The notes below the pieces were generated by a model. It saw nothing but the letters and a program-made list of their open reading frames with translations. It was not told where the DNA came from and did no database searches. This document shows, one piece after another, positions 35,570 to 43,888 of a DNA stretch of 64,000 nucleotides. The translations under genes were made by a program, and so were the position numbers. This DNA is from Tautonia sociabilis (lineage in GTDB: Bacteria > Planctomycetota > Planctomycetia > Isosphaerales > Isosphaeraceae), in contig NZ_RYZH01000004.1 of assembly GCF_003977685.1 (NCBI RefSeq), positions 120,827 through 184,826 of the forward strand, given 5' to 3'. Position 1 is the first letter of the stretch. The number at the start of each line of letters is the position of its first letter.

Positions 35570-36379
35570 TCAGCGGGTGGCCTTGCGCCGCTCCATCATC
35601 TTGCGGAGGATGTCCTCGGCCGCCTTGCTGGAGTCGAGCTCCTCCTTCTTCTTCTGGGCGGAGGGCGTCTCCTCGGCCTGCTTCTTGGCGGCGAAGAAGG
35701 GGTTGGACTCGTCGATAAGCTCCTCGGGCATCTCCTCGTCGCCGTCATCGTCGAGCTTGTCGTAGATTCCCTCGTCACCGGAGGCGACCGGCTCGGGCTC
35801 GGATTCCGGTTCCGGCTCCTCGTCGGGCTCGGGCTGGGGTTCCGAGGCGGCCTTGGCAGCGGGGATCGTGTGGTCGGACTTGCTGGCCTCCTTGAAGGAG
35901 GAGAAGGTCATGGTGTCGCCGGTGTAGACGCCGGAGGGGCGTTCGGGGGGGGCGGGGCTGTCCTGGTCGGTGACGAGCCAGGAGTCGATCTCGTCGTTGC
36001 TGAGCTCGTCGAGGGAGGCGGCCTTGGCCAGGGCGCGTTCGGCCTTGTCGGTGGGGTCGGCCTGGGCGGGAACAGGGGCGCCCTGGATGGAGACGGCGAA
36101 GGTGAGGGGGCCGATCTGGATCAGGTCCTTGTTCCTCAGGACGTGATCGGTGTTGGCCTCCAGCCGCTGGTTGTTGACGAACGTGCCGTTGCGGCTGTTG
36201 AGGTCCCGGACGATGACGGAATCCTCCCCCACGCGGATCTCGGCGTGGTTGCGGCTAACCTGCTCGTTATTCGGCCGCAGGTGGCAGCCCTCGCCGCGCC
36301 CGATCTTGAAGTGCGTGCCCGCCAGGGGGATGACCTTGCCTTCGGGCTTGCCCTGAACCACGATCAGCGAGACTTTCAT
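35570..36379 (-). CDS. FHA-domain protein with an acidic low-complexity tail
   Basis: A 269-residue cytoplasmic protein. Residues 1-95 are a forkhead-associated domain, which binds phosphothreonine: FKIGRGEGCHLRPNN, VSRNHAEI and LNSRNGTFVNN carry the conserved Gly-Arg, Ser-Arg-His and Asn-Gly residues. The remainder is Glu/Pro-rich (EPQPEPDEEPEPESEPEP) and ends in a charged helical segment. It is a likely reader of Ser/Thr protein kinase output, common in planctomycetes. The ATG at 36379 begins directly with the first FHA strand. It lies upstream of the MoxR gene in the same direction. Confidence 0.88.
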   Translation of the reverse strand: MKVSLIVVQGKPEGKVIPLAGTHFKIGRGEGCHLRPNNEQVSRNHAEIRVGEDSVIVRDLNSRNGTFVNNQRLEANTDHVLRNKDLIQIGPLTFAVSIQGAPVPAQADPTDKAERALAKAASLDELSNDEIDSWLVTDQDSPAPPERPSGVYTGDTMTFSSFKEASKSDHTIPAAKAASEPQPEPDEEPEPESEPEPVASGDEGIYDKLDDDGDEEMPEELIDESNPFFAAKKQAEETPSAQKKKEELDSSKAAEDILRKMMERRKATR

Positions 36380-36710
36380 GGCGAAGTCGTCCCTGTGCTT
36401 GCGCGTTGGCCGTGCCGGACGGGGGCCGTGGGATAGAGACAGGATCGGACGGATTGAGGGCGAAGATCGAGCCCGGCTGGAAGGGCCGCCGGTCGAGCAG
36501 GACGTGCGCGGGGAGGCCTGCCCCATTGGTGACGAAGGCCCGCCCTGTGGTATCTTAACCTAGTCACGGCGAAGGCAAGGGGCTCGCGAGCGGAATCGTC
36601 GCCCCGGGGGGCGGGACGAGGCGGGTCGCCGACTCGGTCGTTCCGTCGGATAACGAAGTTACCAGACGACGGGGCGTTTGCAAGATTCCGGGGCGAGGGG
36701 CCCGATCCGA
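36380..36710. other. Gap with a weak promoter for the FHA gene
   Basis: No gene is seen. On the minus strand TTGCCT (complement of 36573-36578) and TAAGAT (complement of 36552-36557) are 15 bases apart, a short spacer, but they lie in a locally AT-rich patch. A small inverted repeat TAAC-GAA-GTTA is at 36651-36661, just downstream of the ligase gene end. Confidence 0.3.
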
Positions 36711-37460
36711 TCAGCGCCGATCGGTCCAGCTTGGGGCGCGATAGATCGCCTCGGCGATCCGGCCAACCTCGTCGCGTTCCTCCGGGGTCGTTTCCTGCTC
36801 GATCGCCTCCAGGCCCAGGGCCGAGGCGATGCGGTCGCCGACGGGGGACGCCCAGCAGGCCGGGCGGGCCGATCCGAGTTCGGGGGCGAGGGCGGCCAGC
36901 CCAGGCAATTCGGGGGTGCGCTCGGAGGTGGCCAGCAGCAACGAGCCGTGTTGCAACAGGGCACCAGCCCGACGGCGCTGGGCGCTGCCGAGGATCTTGG
37001 AGCCGAAGACGACGAGATCCTCGGCGTCTCGGTCGGTGAAGCAGAGCAGCGGCCGGTCGGGGCCGGATCGGGCCTCGGCCTCTCCCCGGCGGCGGGCCGG
37101 GATGTCGCGTTCACGCAGCAGCGCCGCGATGGCGGCGTGGACGGCGCGGTACAGGTCCTTGGCCCGACGGGCCAGGGGGTGTCGCTCGGGGACGACGACG
37201 GCATAGGTCAGCTCGCGGTCGTGCCAGATGGCGCCGCCTCCGGTGGCCCGCCGGACGAGGGGGACGCCCCGCCATCGGGGGTCGGCCTCGGCCTCGGCTC
37301 GGGACTGGAAGTAGCCCAGACTCAGGGTGGGGATCGACCACTCGTAGGTGCGGAGCATCGCCCGGGTCGGGTCGGCCGAGACGAGCGAGAGCATCCAGTC
37401 GTCGGTCGCCATGTGGGTCGGGCCGTCCCCGGCCTCGTGGGGGAGGAGGCGGCAGCGCAT
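36711..37460 (-). CDS. Lipoate-protein ligase / octanoyltransferase family protein
   Basis: A 249-residue protein of the biotin/lipoate ligase fold. Diagnostic segments are the N-terminal HMATDDWML, SLGYFQSR, the substrate loop RRATGGGAIWHD, and FGSKILGSAQRRR followed by ALLQHGSLLL. It attaches lipoate or transfers octanoate to lipoyl domains. The gene follows gcvPB by 135 bases, so its likely target is the GcvH protein of the same cluster. Ligase (LplA-like) and octanoyltransferase (LipM-like) members share these motifs; I cannot choose between them by eye. The N-terminal start at 37460 fits the family's first helix. Confidence 0.85.
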   Translation of the reverse strand: MRCRLLPHEAGDGPTHMATDDWMLSLVSADPTRAMLRTYEWSIPTLSLGYFQSRAEAEADPRWRGVPLVRRATGGGAIWHDRELTYAVVVPERHPLARRAKDLYRAVHAAIAALLRERDIPARRRGEAEARSGPDRPLLCFTDRDAEDLVVFGSKILGSAQRRRAGALLQHGSLLLATSERTPELPGLAALAPELGSARPACWASPVGDRIASALGLEAIEQETTPEERDEVGRIAEAIYRAPSWTDRR

Positions 37461-37595
37461 GGGGAGAGGCTCCGGGCAGGGGGAGTGGGACGGGAGGGGC
37501 CGGTCGATCGCTGCGTTGGCTCGGGAGGTCGTCGCGCCTCCGCTCCGGATCCTGCTGTGATTTGCCTAATTTGGCCGACATCCGGGGCGACGCGC

Positions 37596-39107
37596 TTAGA
37601 AAGATGGCACGGTTCGCGGGCCCCGATCGCTCGTCGCGGAGGGCTCGACGGGGGAGGGGGACCAGCGCAGGACCGGCCGCTTGGCGGCGGCGACCTCGTC
37701 GGGGCGGCTGATCGGGGTGGTGAGGGGGGCGCGGTGGAGCAGGTCGGGGTCCTCCTCGGCGATGGCTAGCAGCGCCCGGGCGAAGGCTTCGAGCGTCTCC
37801 CGGCTCTCGGTCTCGGTGGGCTCGATCATCAACGCCTCGGAGACGATCAGCGGGAAGTAGACCGTGGGGGCGTGGAAGCCGTAGTCGATCAGGCGCTTGC
37901 CGATGTCCATGGCCCGGACGCCTCGGTCTCGGGCCAGGGCTCGGGCGGAGGCGACGAACTCGTGCATGCAACGCTCGCCCATCGGCACGGGGTAGGCGTG
38001 CTTGACGAGCGCCAGCAGGTAGTTGGCGTTGAGCACCGCGTGCTGGGCGACCGCCTTGAGCCCCTCGGGGCCCTGGGAGCGAATGTAACAATACGCGCGC
38101 ACCAGCACGCCGACGTTACCAAAGAAGGCGCGGACGCGGCCGATCGCCTTGGGGCGGTCGTGGTCGAGGAAGAAGGTGCCGTCGTCGCGGCGGCCGACGA
38201 CCGGGGAGGGCAGGTACGGGGCGAGGTCGTCTCGGACGGCGATCGGCCCGGCGCCGGGGCCTCCCCCGCCGTGAGGGCCGGAGAAGGTCTTGTGTGGGTT
38301 GTAGTGCATCAGGTCGACGCCCATGTCGCCGGGGCGGACCACGCCGAGGATGGCGTTCATGTTCGCGCCGTCGAGGTAGAGCAGGGCGCCTCGGTCGTGC
38401 AGCCAGCGGGCGATCGTGCCGATCTGGGGGTCGAACAGGCCGACGGTGTTCGGGTTGGTGATCATGAACACGCCGACCTCGTCGGTCAGTTTGGCCCGGA
38501 AGTCGTCCAGGTCGACCAGGCCCCGGGCGTCGCTCTTGACAGTGACGGCCTGGAAGCCGGCAAGCTGGGCGGAGGCGGGATTGGTGCCGTGGGCGCTGTC
38601 GGGCACCAGCACGGTGGTGCGGCGCTCTCCCCGGTCTCGGAAGGCGGCGGCGGCGACCATCAGCGCGGTCAGCTCCCCCTGTGCCCCGGCCGCCGGCTGG
38701 AGGCTGACAGCCGGCAGACCGGCAATCTCGCCGAGAAGCTCCTGCAGCTCAGACAGTAATTGCAACATGCCCTGGATCGAGGATTCGTCCTGGTACGGGT
38801 GCAGCCCGGCCAGACCGGGAAGCGCGGCGAGTCGCTCGTTGCGCTTCGGGTTGTACTTCATGGTACACGACCCGAGCGGGTAGAAGTTGGCGTCGATCGC
38901 CATGTTGAAGGACGAGAGGTTGGTGTAGTGGCGCACGACGTCCAGCTCGCCCAGCTCCGGCAGCGGCGGGGGGGTGTCGGCCCGGTGCCGGGCGGGGATC
39001 AGGTCGTCGATCGGCCGCTCGGGCACGTCGAGCGGAGGTGCCACCGCGATCCGTCGACCGGGCCGGGAGGTCTCAAACAGCAGCGGGGGCTGGTCCTTCT
39101 TGAGCAT
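37596..39107 (-). CDS. gcvPB: Glycine dehydrogenase (decarboxylating) subunit 2
   Basis: A 503-residue PLP enzyme, the C-terminal half of the split P-protein of the glycine cleavage system. It pairs with GcvPA to decarboxylate glycine onto the lipoyl arm of GcvH. The PLP lysine is Lys273 in HYNPHKTFSGPHGGGGPG. Other family landmarks are NFYPLGSCTMKYNPK, PDSAHGTNPASA and EPTETESRETLE. The length is normal for this subunit with a short Pro/Ser tail. It is separated from gcvPA by a small membrane-protein ORF, which is unusual because gcvPA and gcvPB normally adjoin. Confidence 0.95.
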   Translation of the reverse strand: MLKKDQPPLLFETSRPGRRIAVAPPLDVPERPIDDLIPARHRADTPPPLPELGELDVVRHYTNLSSFNMAIDANFYPLGSCTMKYNPKRNERLAALPGLAGLHPYQDESSIQGMLQLLSELQELLGEIAGLPAVSLQPAAGAQGELTALMVAAAAFRDRGERRTTVLVPDSAHGTNPASAQLAGFQAVTVKSDARGLVDLDDFRAKLTDEVGVFMITNPNTVGLFDPQIGTIARWLHDRGALLYLDGANMNAILGVVRPGDMGVDLMHYNPHKTFSGPHGGGGPGAGPIAVRDDLAPYLPSPVVGRRDDGTFFLDHDRPKAIGRVRAFFGNVGVLVRAYCYIRSQGPEGLKAVAQHAVLNANYLLALVKHAYPVPMGERCMHEFVASARALARDRGVRAMDIGKRLIDYGFHAPTVYFPLIVSEALMIEPTETESRETLEAFARALLAIAEEDPDLLHRAPLTTPISRPDEVAAAKRPVLRWSPSPVEPSATSDRGPRTVPSF

Positions 39108-39347
39108 GGGAGTCGCCGTTTCGGGGGTCGATGCGGGCGGGGCCGAGGGGGACGATCGGGAGAGAATGGCGGACCACTCGGGGCGGATGGCTGTCGGGAG
39201 ATCACACGGACGGATGTTGGCGCATGAGGGGGATGGGAGGCCGAGGAGGAGGGGGCGGATCGTCGGGTCGAGGAGGTTCGGTCGAGCCGGCCGGAGAGGG
39301 TCGCCCGCACCGACGTCGGAGTTCGGCTCCTCCTCATCGGCCTCCCC

Positions 39348-39620
39348 TCACCGAGAGGCCCGCTGGAGCAGGCCGTAGGAGGTCCAGAGCAGGCCGATGA
39401 GGGCGACGACCAGCAGGCAGGCGATCGGCAGGTGGTGGACGACGACGCGGCTGGCCCGGAAGACGAGCAGGGCGGCGGCGGTGGGCTCGATGCCCCGGGC
39501 GGCGTACTGTTCCTCGACCCAGGGGGCGACGGTGGCCAGCAGCACGAGGATGGCGCCGGCCAGCGCGGCGACGATCGACACGCTGCGGCGGTGCTCTCGG
39601 GCGGCCTCGCTCCTCCTCAT
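39348..39620 (-). CDS. Small two-helix membrane protein between gcvPA and gcvPB
   Basis: A 90-residue protein with two clear membrane helices: SIVAALAGAILVLLATVAPWV and a C-terminal HHLPIACLLVVALIGLLW. The segment between them (EEQYAARGIEPTAAALLVFRASRVV) resembles the cytoplasmic-face loop of type II secretion F-like proteins, but it is much too short to be one. It sits 63 bases after gcvPA and 240 bases before gcvPB, on the same strand. I do not recognise a function. Confidence 0.55.
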   Translation of the reverse strand: MRRSEAAREHRRSVSIVAALAGAILVLLATVAPWVEEQYAARGIEPTAAALLVFRASRVVVHHLPIACLLVVALIGLLWTSYGLLQRASR

Positions 39621-39683
39621 GGTCGGGGGTTCCTCGTGATCGATCGGGTCGGCCGGGGCCGGGGCCGGGGCTGGGCTGGGCGG

Positions 39684-41042
39684 TCAGGACGAGGAGAGGG
39701 CGGCTCGGTAGGCGTCGGCCAGGGCGTCGATCTCGGCCCGGGTGCGCTTCTCGGTGACGGCGATGAGGATGCAGTCGGCCAGCTCGGGGTACCAGCGGCC
39801 GATCGCGATGCCGCCGTGGAAGCCGAGGCGGCCGACCTCGGCGAGCACTCGGGCCGGGTCCTTCCCTCCGGCGACCCGGACGACGAACTCCTTGAAGAAG
39901 GGGCCGTCGAAGGCGAGGGACAGGCCGGGGACCTCGGCGAGCCGATCGGCGGCGTAGTGCGCCTTGCGGGCCGACTGCTCGGCGACGTCCCGGAGGCCGA
40001 GCGGGCCCATCAGGGCGAGGTAGATGCTGGCTCGGAGGGCCATCAGCCCCTGGTTCGTGCAGATGTTGGAGGTGGCCTTCTCGCGTCGGATGTGCTGCTC
40101 TCGGGTCTGGAGGGTGAGCACGAAGCAGCGGCGGCCCTCGCGGTCGGTCGTCTGGCCGACGAGCCGGCCGGGAATCTTCCGGAGGTACGACTCCCGGCAG
40201 CAGAGGATGCCGAGGTACGGGCCGCCGAAGCAGAGGTGGTTGCCGAGCGCCTGACCCTCGGCGGTCACGATGTCGGCGCCGAAGTCGCCGGGGCGCTTCA
40301 GCAGGCCGAGCCCGATGGGGTCGACGCTGACGATCACCGTCGCGCCGCGATCCTGGGCGGCGGCGACCAGCGGCTCGATGTCCTCCAACTGGCCGAAGAC
40401 GTTGGGCTGCTGCAGGACGACGGCGGCGGTGTCGTCGGTCAGCGCGGCGGTCAGGTCGTCGACCGAGGTCCGGCCGTTTCGGCAGGGGACGGTGACCAGC
40501 TCGGGTTCCAGGTTGGTGAGGAACGTCTCGGCGACCTGGCGGTACTCGGGGTGGACCGCCCCGCTGGCGACGACCCGGCCGTGCCGGGAGCCGGAAGCCA
40601 GCGCCATGAGGATCCCCTCGGCGACGGCGGAGCCGCCGTCGTAGAGGCTGGCGTTGGAGACGTCCATGCCGGTGAGCTGGGCGATGAGCGTCTGGTACTC
40701 GAAGATCGCCTGGAGGGTGCCCTGGCTGGCCTCGGCCTGATACGGGGTGTAGGCGGTGTAGAACTCCCCCCGGGCGGCGAGCTGGTCGACGGCGGCCGGG
40801 ATGAAGTGGTCGTAGGCCCCGCCGCCGAGGAAGCAGGGGCGGTCCTCGACGCTCGCGTTCCGGGCCGCCAGGGCGCCGACGTGCCGGGTCAGCTCGATCT
40901 CCGTCAGGGCCGGCGGCACGTCGAGCGGCCGGTCGAGCCGGAAGTCGGCCGGCACCATGTCGAAGAGCTGGTCGAGCGAGTCCAGGCCGATGGCCCGGAG
41001 CATCTCCCTCGTGTCGTCGTCCGTGTTGAGGATGTAGGCCAT
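39684..41042 (-). CDS. gcvPA: Glycine dehydrogenase (decarboxylating) subunit 1
   Basis: A 452-residue protein, the N-terminal half of the split P-protein. Landmarks are the N-terminal YILNTDDDTREMLRAIG, FLGGGAYDHFIPAAVDQL, YTAYTPYQAEASQGTLQ and LTGMDVSNASLYDGGSA. It lacks the PLP lysine, as expected for this subunit, and works as a heterotetramer with GcvPB. The ATG at 41042 begins the family's normal N-terminus. A -10-like TACAAT on the minus strand lies about 104 bases upstream (complement of 41146-41151) without an obvious -35 box, so a separate transcript is possible. Confidence 0.95.
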   Translation of the reverse strand: MAYILNTDDDTREMLRAIGLDSLDQLFDMVPADFRLDRPLDVPPALTEIELTRHVGALAARNASVEDRPCFLGGGAYDHFIPAAVDQLAARGEFYTAYTPYQAEASQGTLQAIFEYQTLIAQLTGMDVSNASLYDGGSAVAEGILMALASGSRHGRVVASGAVHPEYRQVAETFLTNLEPELVTVPCRNGRTSVDDLTAALTDDTAAVVLQQPNVFGQLEDIEPLVAAAQDRGATVIVSVDPIGLGLLKRPGDFGADIVTAEGQALGNHLCFGGPYLGILCCRESYLRKIPGRLVGQTTDREGRRCFVLTLQTREQHIRREKATSNICTNQGLMALRASIYLALMGPLGLRDVAEQSARKAHYAADRLAEVPGLSLAFDGPFFKEFVVRVAGGKDPARVLAEVGRLGFHGGIAIGRWYPELADCILIAVTEKRTRAEIDALADAYRAALSSS

Positions 41043-41199
41043 GGCGCGGGAAAGCCGGGGGTTCGGTGTGCGAGCGGCGGAGGGAGCCGAGGCCGGCGCG
41101 GTCGAAGCAAGGGCGGGCCTCGATGGGATCGATCGTCGGCGGACTATTGTAAGGCCCGGGGGGATCGCCCGCGAGGCGTCTTCGAGGCCGCTCTCGGCC

Positions 41200-41376
41200 T
41201 CAGAACAACCCGCCGAGGATCATCGTCACGATCCACGGGATGAGGGCCCCCAGCCGCACGAGCATGACGTTCCGCCACGAGAAGGCGACCGCCTCCAGCC
41301 TGGCCTTCCAGAGGGACCGCCTCGGGCCTCGGGGCAGGCCGGCCTTGGCCAGCCGTCGGGCGACCGTCGGCGCCAC
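41200..41376 (-). CDS. Possible small membrane peptide (low confidence)
   Basis: A 58-residue frame starting at a GTG without a ribosome site. Its C-terminus is a hydrophobic helix (MLVRLGALIPWIVTMILGGLF) after a basic stretch, a protein-like pattern that the surrounding GC artefacts lack. It begins 27 bases beyond the stop of the preceding membrane ORF. It may be a continuation of that gene after a frameshift rather than an independent gene. Confidence 0.3.
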   Translation of the reverse strand: MAPTVARRLAKAGLPRGPRRSLWKARLEAVAFSWRNVMLVRLGALIPWIVTMILGGLF

Positions 41377-41403
41377 GACCAGCCCGGCGCAGCTCGCCTG
41401 GAA

Positions 41404-41688
41404 TCAGGAGCGCGGCGCCCGGTTCCAGCCGAGTTCGGCCATCGCCAGCGCTGCGAGCAGGGCGAGGCAGGCAAGCGTCGCCTGGAACAGGACCTGGGCG
41501 GTCGAGTGCCGCTTGTACGCCCCCAGGGCGATGGCCGTGAGCATCACCCCCAGCACGGTCAGGGCGGGGATGTCGTAGGTGTATCGCTTCCAGGAGGACA
41601 TCGTCGAGCCGTCGATCAGCGCGACGAGCTTGGCAAACAGCGCCGACGCGGCCGAGGCGGCCAGCACGAGCATCGCGCCGTCGGCCAT
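41404..41688 (-). CDS. Three-helix membrane protein, start possibly lost to a frameshift
   Basis: A 94-residue frame encoding about three membrane segments (GAMLVLAASAASALFAKLVALI; IPALTVLGVMLTAIALGAY; and FQATLACLALLAALAMAEL). The frame upstream of its first Met reads GILRRLRFSMADGAML, which looks coding, but it has no start codon. In another frame an ATG at 41777 overlaps the stop of the previous gene as ATGA. One extra G in the G7 run (near 41714) would join that start to this frame, giving about 124 residues. So this is either a frameshifted gene, a sequencing error in a homopolymer, or a slippage site. Confidence 0.5.
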   Translation of the reverse strand: MADGAMLVLAASAASALFAKLVALIDGSTMSSWKRYTYDIPALTVLGVMLTAIALGAYKRHSTAQVLFQATLACLALLAALAMAELGWNRAPRS

Positions 41689-41773
41689 CGAGAACCGGAG
41701 CCTCCGGAGGATCCCCCCCGGCCCCCCTCCCCGCCGGCCCCGGCCGTCGGGCGATCGGCCTGCGGCCCGTCGC

Positions 41774-42004
41774 TCATGGTGCCTTCCCCCCGGCCTCGTT
41801 CAGCAGGCGGTCGACCTCGTGCCAGTCGAAGACCCGGAGCAAGAGGGGGATGACGCGGACGGTGCGGGCCGTGAGGACGGCCTCCTGGATCAGCATCCCG
41901 GCGAAGAAGCCGCCGAGGACGGCCGCGAATCTCGGGGAGATGACCGAGGCAAGCGCGGCGATCCCCGAGGCCAGCGCCGCCCGGGGCAGGAACCGGGCGA
42001 GCAT
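41774..42004 (-). CDS. Small membrane protein, possible upstream non-ATG start
   Basis: A 76-residue protein with two hydrophobic segments (ARFLPRAALASGIAALASVI and FAAVLGGFFAGMLIQEAVL) and a polar C-terminus. The frame continues upstream in a coding-like way (ILTPFERKVLIRYRSFRDRPPRLGAM), and an AGGAGG-type site (complement of about 42084-42090) lies six bases before the Ile codon ATC at 42077-42079, but no ATG, GTG or TTG is available there. A rare ATC start is one possibility. It lies 134 bases after gcvH on the same strand; its stop overlaps a downstream ATG by ATGA. Confidence 0.5.
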   Translation of the reverse strand: MLARFLPRAALASGIAALASVISPRFAAVLGGFFAGMLIQEAVLTARTVRVIPLLLRVFDWHEVDRLLNEAGGKAP

Positions 42005-42137
42005 GGCTCCGAGCCGAGGGGGGCGATCGCGGAAGGATCGGTAGCGGATCAGGACCTTGCGCTCGAAGGGGGTGAGGATGGGAGGCTCCTCCGAGAGGGA
42101 AGGACAGGGCGGAGGCCCGATCCGGCCGGCCGGCTGA

Positions 42138-42533
42138 TCAGTGCGCGTCCTCGGCGATCTTCTTCTGGTAGGCGTCGTAGTCGAGGAGCTGGGCCAGCTC
42201 GGCCTCGGCGTTGGAGGGGCGGAGCTTGAGGATCCAGCCGGAGCCGAAGGGATCCTCGCCGATGGCGGCGACGTTGGCCTCGACGGCGGGGTTGACCTCG
42301 ATCACCTCGCCGGAGATCGGGGCGTAGAGGTCGTTGACCGACTTGACGCTCTCAACCTCGCCAAAGGGGTCGCCGGCCGAGAGGGTGGTGCCGGGCTTGG
42401 CCTTGGCCAGGTCGATCATGATCAGGTCGGTGAGCTGCTCGACGGCGAAGGCGGAGATGCCGATCGTGGCGACGTCGCCGTCAACCTTCACCCATTCGTG
42501 AGACGGGGTGTACTTCAGGTCCTTGGGGTCCAT
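42138..42533 (-). CDS. gcvH: Glycine cleavage system H protein
   Basis: A 131-residue lipoyl carrier protein that shuttles the aminomethyl group between the P, T and L components. The lipoyl attachment lysine is Lys64 in GEVESVKSVNDLYAPISGEV. The N-terminal YTPSHEWVKVDGDVATIGIS and the C-terminal DPFGSGWILKL are family standards. It follows gcvT by 111 bases on the same strand. The lipoyl group is probably attached by the ligase/octanoyltransferase encoded at 36711-37460. Confidence 0.96.
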   Translation of the reverse strand: MDPKDLKYTPSHEWVKVDGDVATIGISAFAVEQLTDLIMIDLAKAKPGTTLSAGDPFGEVESVKSVNDLYAPISGEVIEVNPAVEANVAAIGEDPFGSGWILKLRPSNAEAELAQLLDYDAYQKKIAEDAH

Positions 42534-42644
42534 GGGGTGTCGGGCTCCTGGGGGAGTCGGCGAAGGGCTCGGGACGAGTCGGATCGATGGCGGAGGCCGG
42601 AGCGAGGGGCCGGCTCGACGGGCGATCGGGCCGGTCGGGGCCGG

Positions 42645-43769
42645 TCAGGAGGCCGGTCGGGGCCGCTTGTAGAAGGGGAGCGGAACGACCTCGGCGGGCT
42701 CGATCTGACCTCGGATGTCGAGGGAAACCTCGGTGCCGACCGGAAGGGGGGCGCCGGAGAGCAGGGCCATCGCGAGGGACTGCTGGAGCGTGGGAGCGAA
42801 GGTGCCGGAGGTGACTGTGCCGATAGGCTGGCCGTCCCGGAGCACCGGGCAGCCCTGTCGGGCGATGCGGCGGCCTTGGAGACGGAGGCCGACCCGGGAG
42901 CCTCCGGGATCGTCCTTCAGTCGCCGGAGGGCGTCCCGGCCGACGAAGTCCCCCTTGTCGAGCTTGACGAACAGGCCGAGGCCGGCGGCATACGGGTTGA
43001 TCGACTCGAGCAGCTCGTGACCGTACAGGGGCATGGCGGCCTCGAACCGGAGCGTGTCCCGGGCGCCGAGCCCGCAGGGGCGGATGCCGCGTGGGTGGCC
43101 GGCCTCCAACAGGGCGAGCCAGACGGCCTCGGCCACGTCTCGGTGAACGATCAGCTCGAAGCCGTCCTCGCCGGTGTAGCCGGTGCGGCTGGCGGAGGCG
43201 TCGGTGCCGAGGACCAGGCCGGAGGTGTGGCTGTAGTACTTCTGCTCGGCCAGGGGGGGGCCGTCGAAGAGGGTCTGCAGCGTGGAGAGGGCCGCGGGAC
43301 CCTGGACGGCGATCATGGCCGTGTCCCGGGTCGAGTCGGCGAGGGAGGCGTCGAGGTCGCCGCGGTGCCGCTCGAACTGCTCGACGACCCGGAGGCGGTT
43401 GGAGGCGTTGCAGACCAGGCCGTAGCCGTCGCCGTCGGTCAGGTGGTAGACGAGCACGTCGTCGATCACGCCGCCCTGGTCGTTGCAGACAAGGCTGTAC
43501 TGGATGCGGCCGGGGGGGAGCTTCGCGGCGTCGTTGGTGGTGACGCGCTGGATCCAGGCCAGGGCGTCGGGGCCGTCGAAGCGGAGGCGGCCCATGTGGC
43601 CGATGTCAAAGAGCCCGACGCGCTTGCGGACCGACTCGTGCTCCTCGACGATCGACGCGTACTGCACCGGCATCGACCAACCGCCGAACTCGACGAGCCG
43701 ACCGCCGTTGGCCTTGTGCCAGTCGTACAGGGGGGTCTTCAGGAGCGGCTCGGCCGTCGATGTCGACAT
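42645..43769 (-). CDS. gcvT: Glycine cleavage system T protein (aminomethyltransferase)
   Basis: A 374-residue tetrahydrofolate-dependent aminomethyltransferase. Family landmarks are LYDWHKANGGRLVEFGGWSMPVQY, the catalytic-Asp region VGLFDIGHMGRL, TNDAAKLPPGRIQYSL, RTGYTGEDGFEL and GLGARDTLRFEAAMPLYGHEL. The ATG at 43769 starts the normal N-terminus. It is the first gene of the gcv set. A sigma70-like promoter (43859-43888) would give a leader of only about 80 bases, too short for a full glycine riboswitch, and I saw no riboswitch motif. Confidence 0.95.
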   Translation of the reverse strand: MSTSTAEPLLKTPLYDWHKANGGRLVEFGGWSMPVQYASIVEEHESVRKRVGLFDIGHMGRLRFDGPDALAWIQRVTTNDAAKLPPGRIQYSLVCNDQGGVIDDVLVYHLTDGDGYGLVCNASNRLRVVEQFERHRGDLDASLADSTRDTAMIAVQGPAALSTLQTLFDGPPLAEQKYYSHTSGLVLGTDASASRTGYTGEDGFELIVHRDVAEAVWLALLEAGHPRGIRPCGLGARDTLRFEAAMPLYGHELLESINPYAAGLGLFVKLDKGDFVGRDALRRLKDDPGGSRVGLRLQGRRIARQGCPVLRDGQPIGTVTSGTFAPTLQQSLAMALLSGAPLPVGTEVSLDIRGQIEPAEVVPLPFYKRPRPAS

Positions 43770-43858
43770 CGGCAGCAGGTCCTCGGGGCGGCTCGGTTCG
43801 ATGCGACGCATTCCGATCCGGTCGGTGTCCGCCTCCGCCGAGGAGCCGGATCGGGGCG

Positions 43859-43888
43859 ATTCTAGCGGGTTCGACGGCCGATCGACAA
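43859..43888 (-). promoter_or_regulatory. Sigma70-like promoter of the gcv cluster
   Basis: The minus strand reads TTGTCG (complement of 43883-43888), an 18-base spacer and TAGAAT (complement of 43859-43864). Transcription would begin near 43852, about 83 bases before the gcvT ATG. Confidence 0.42.
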
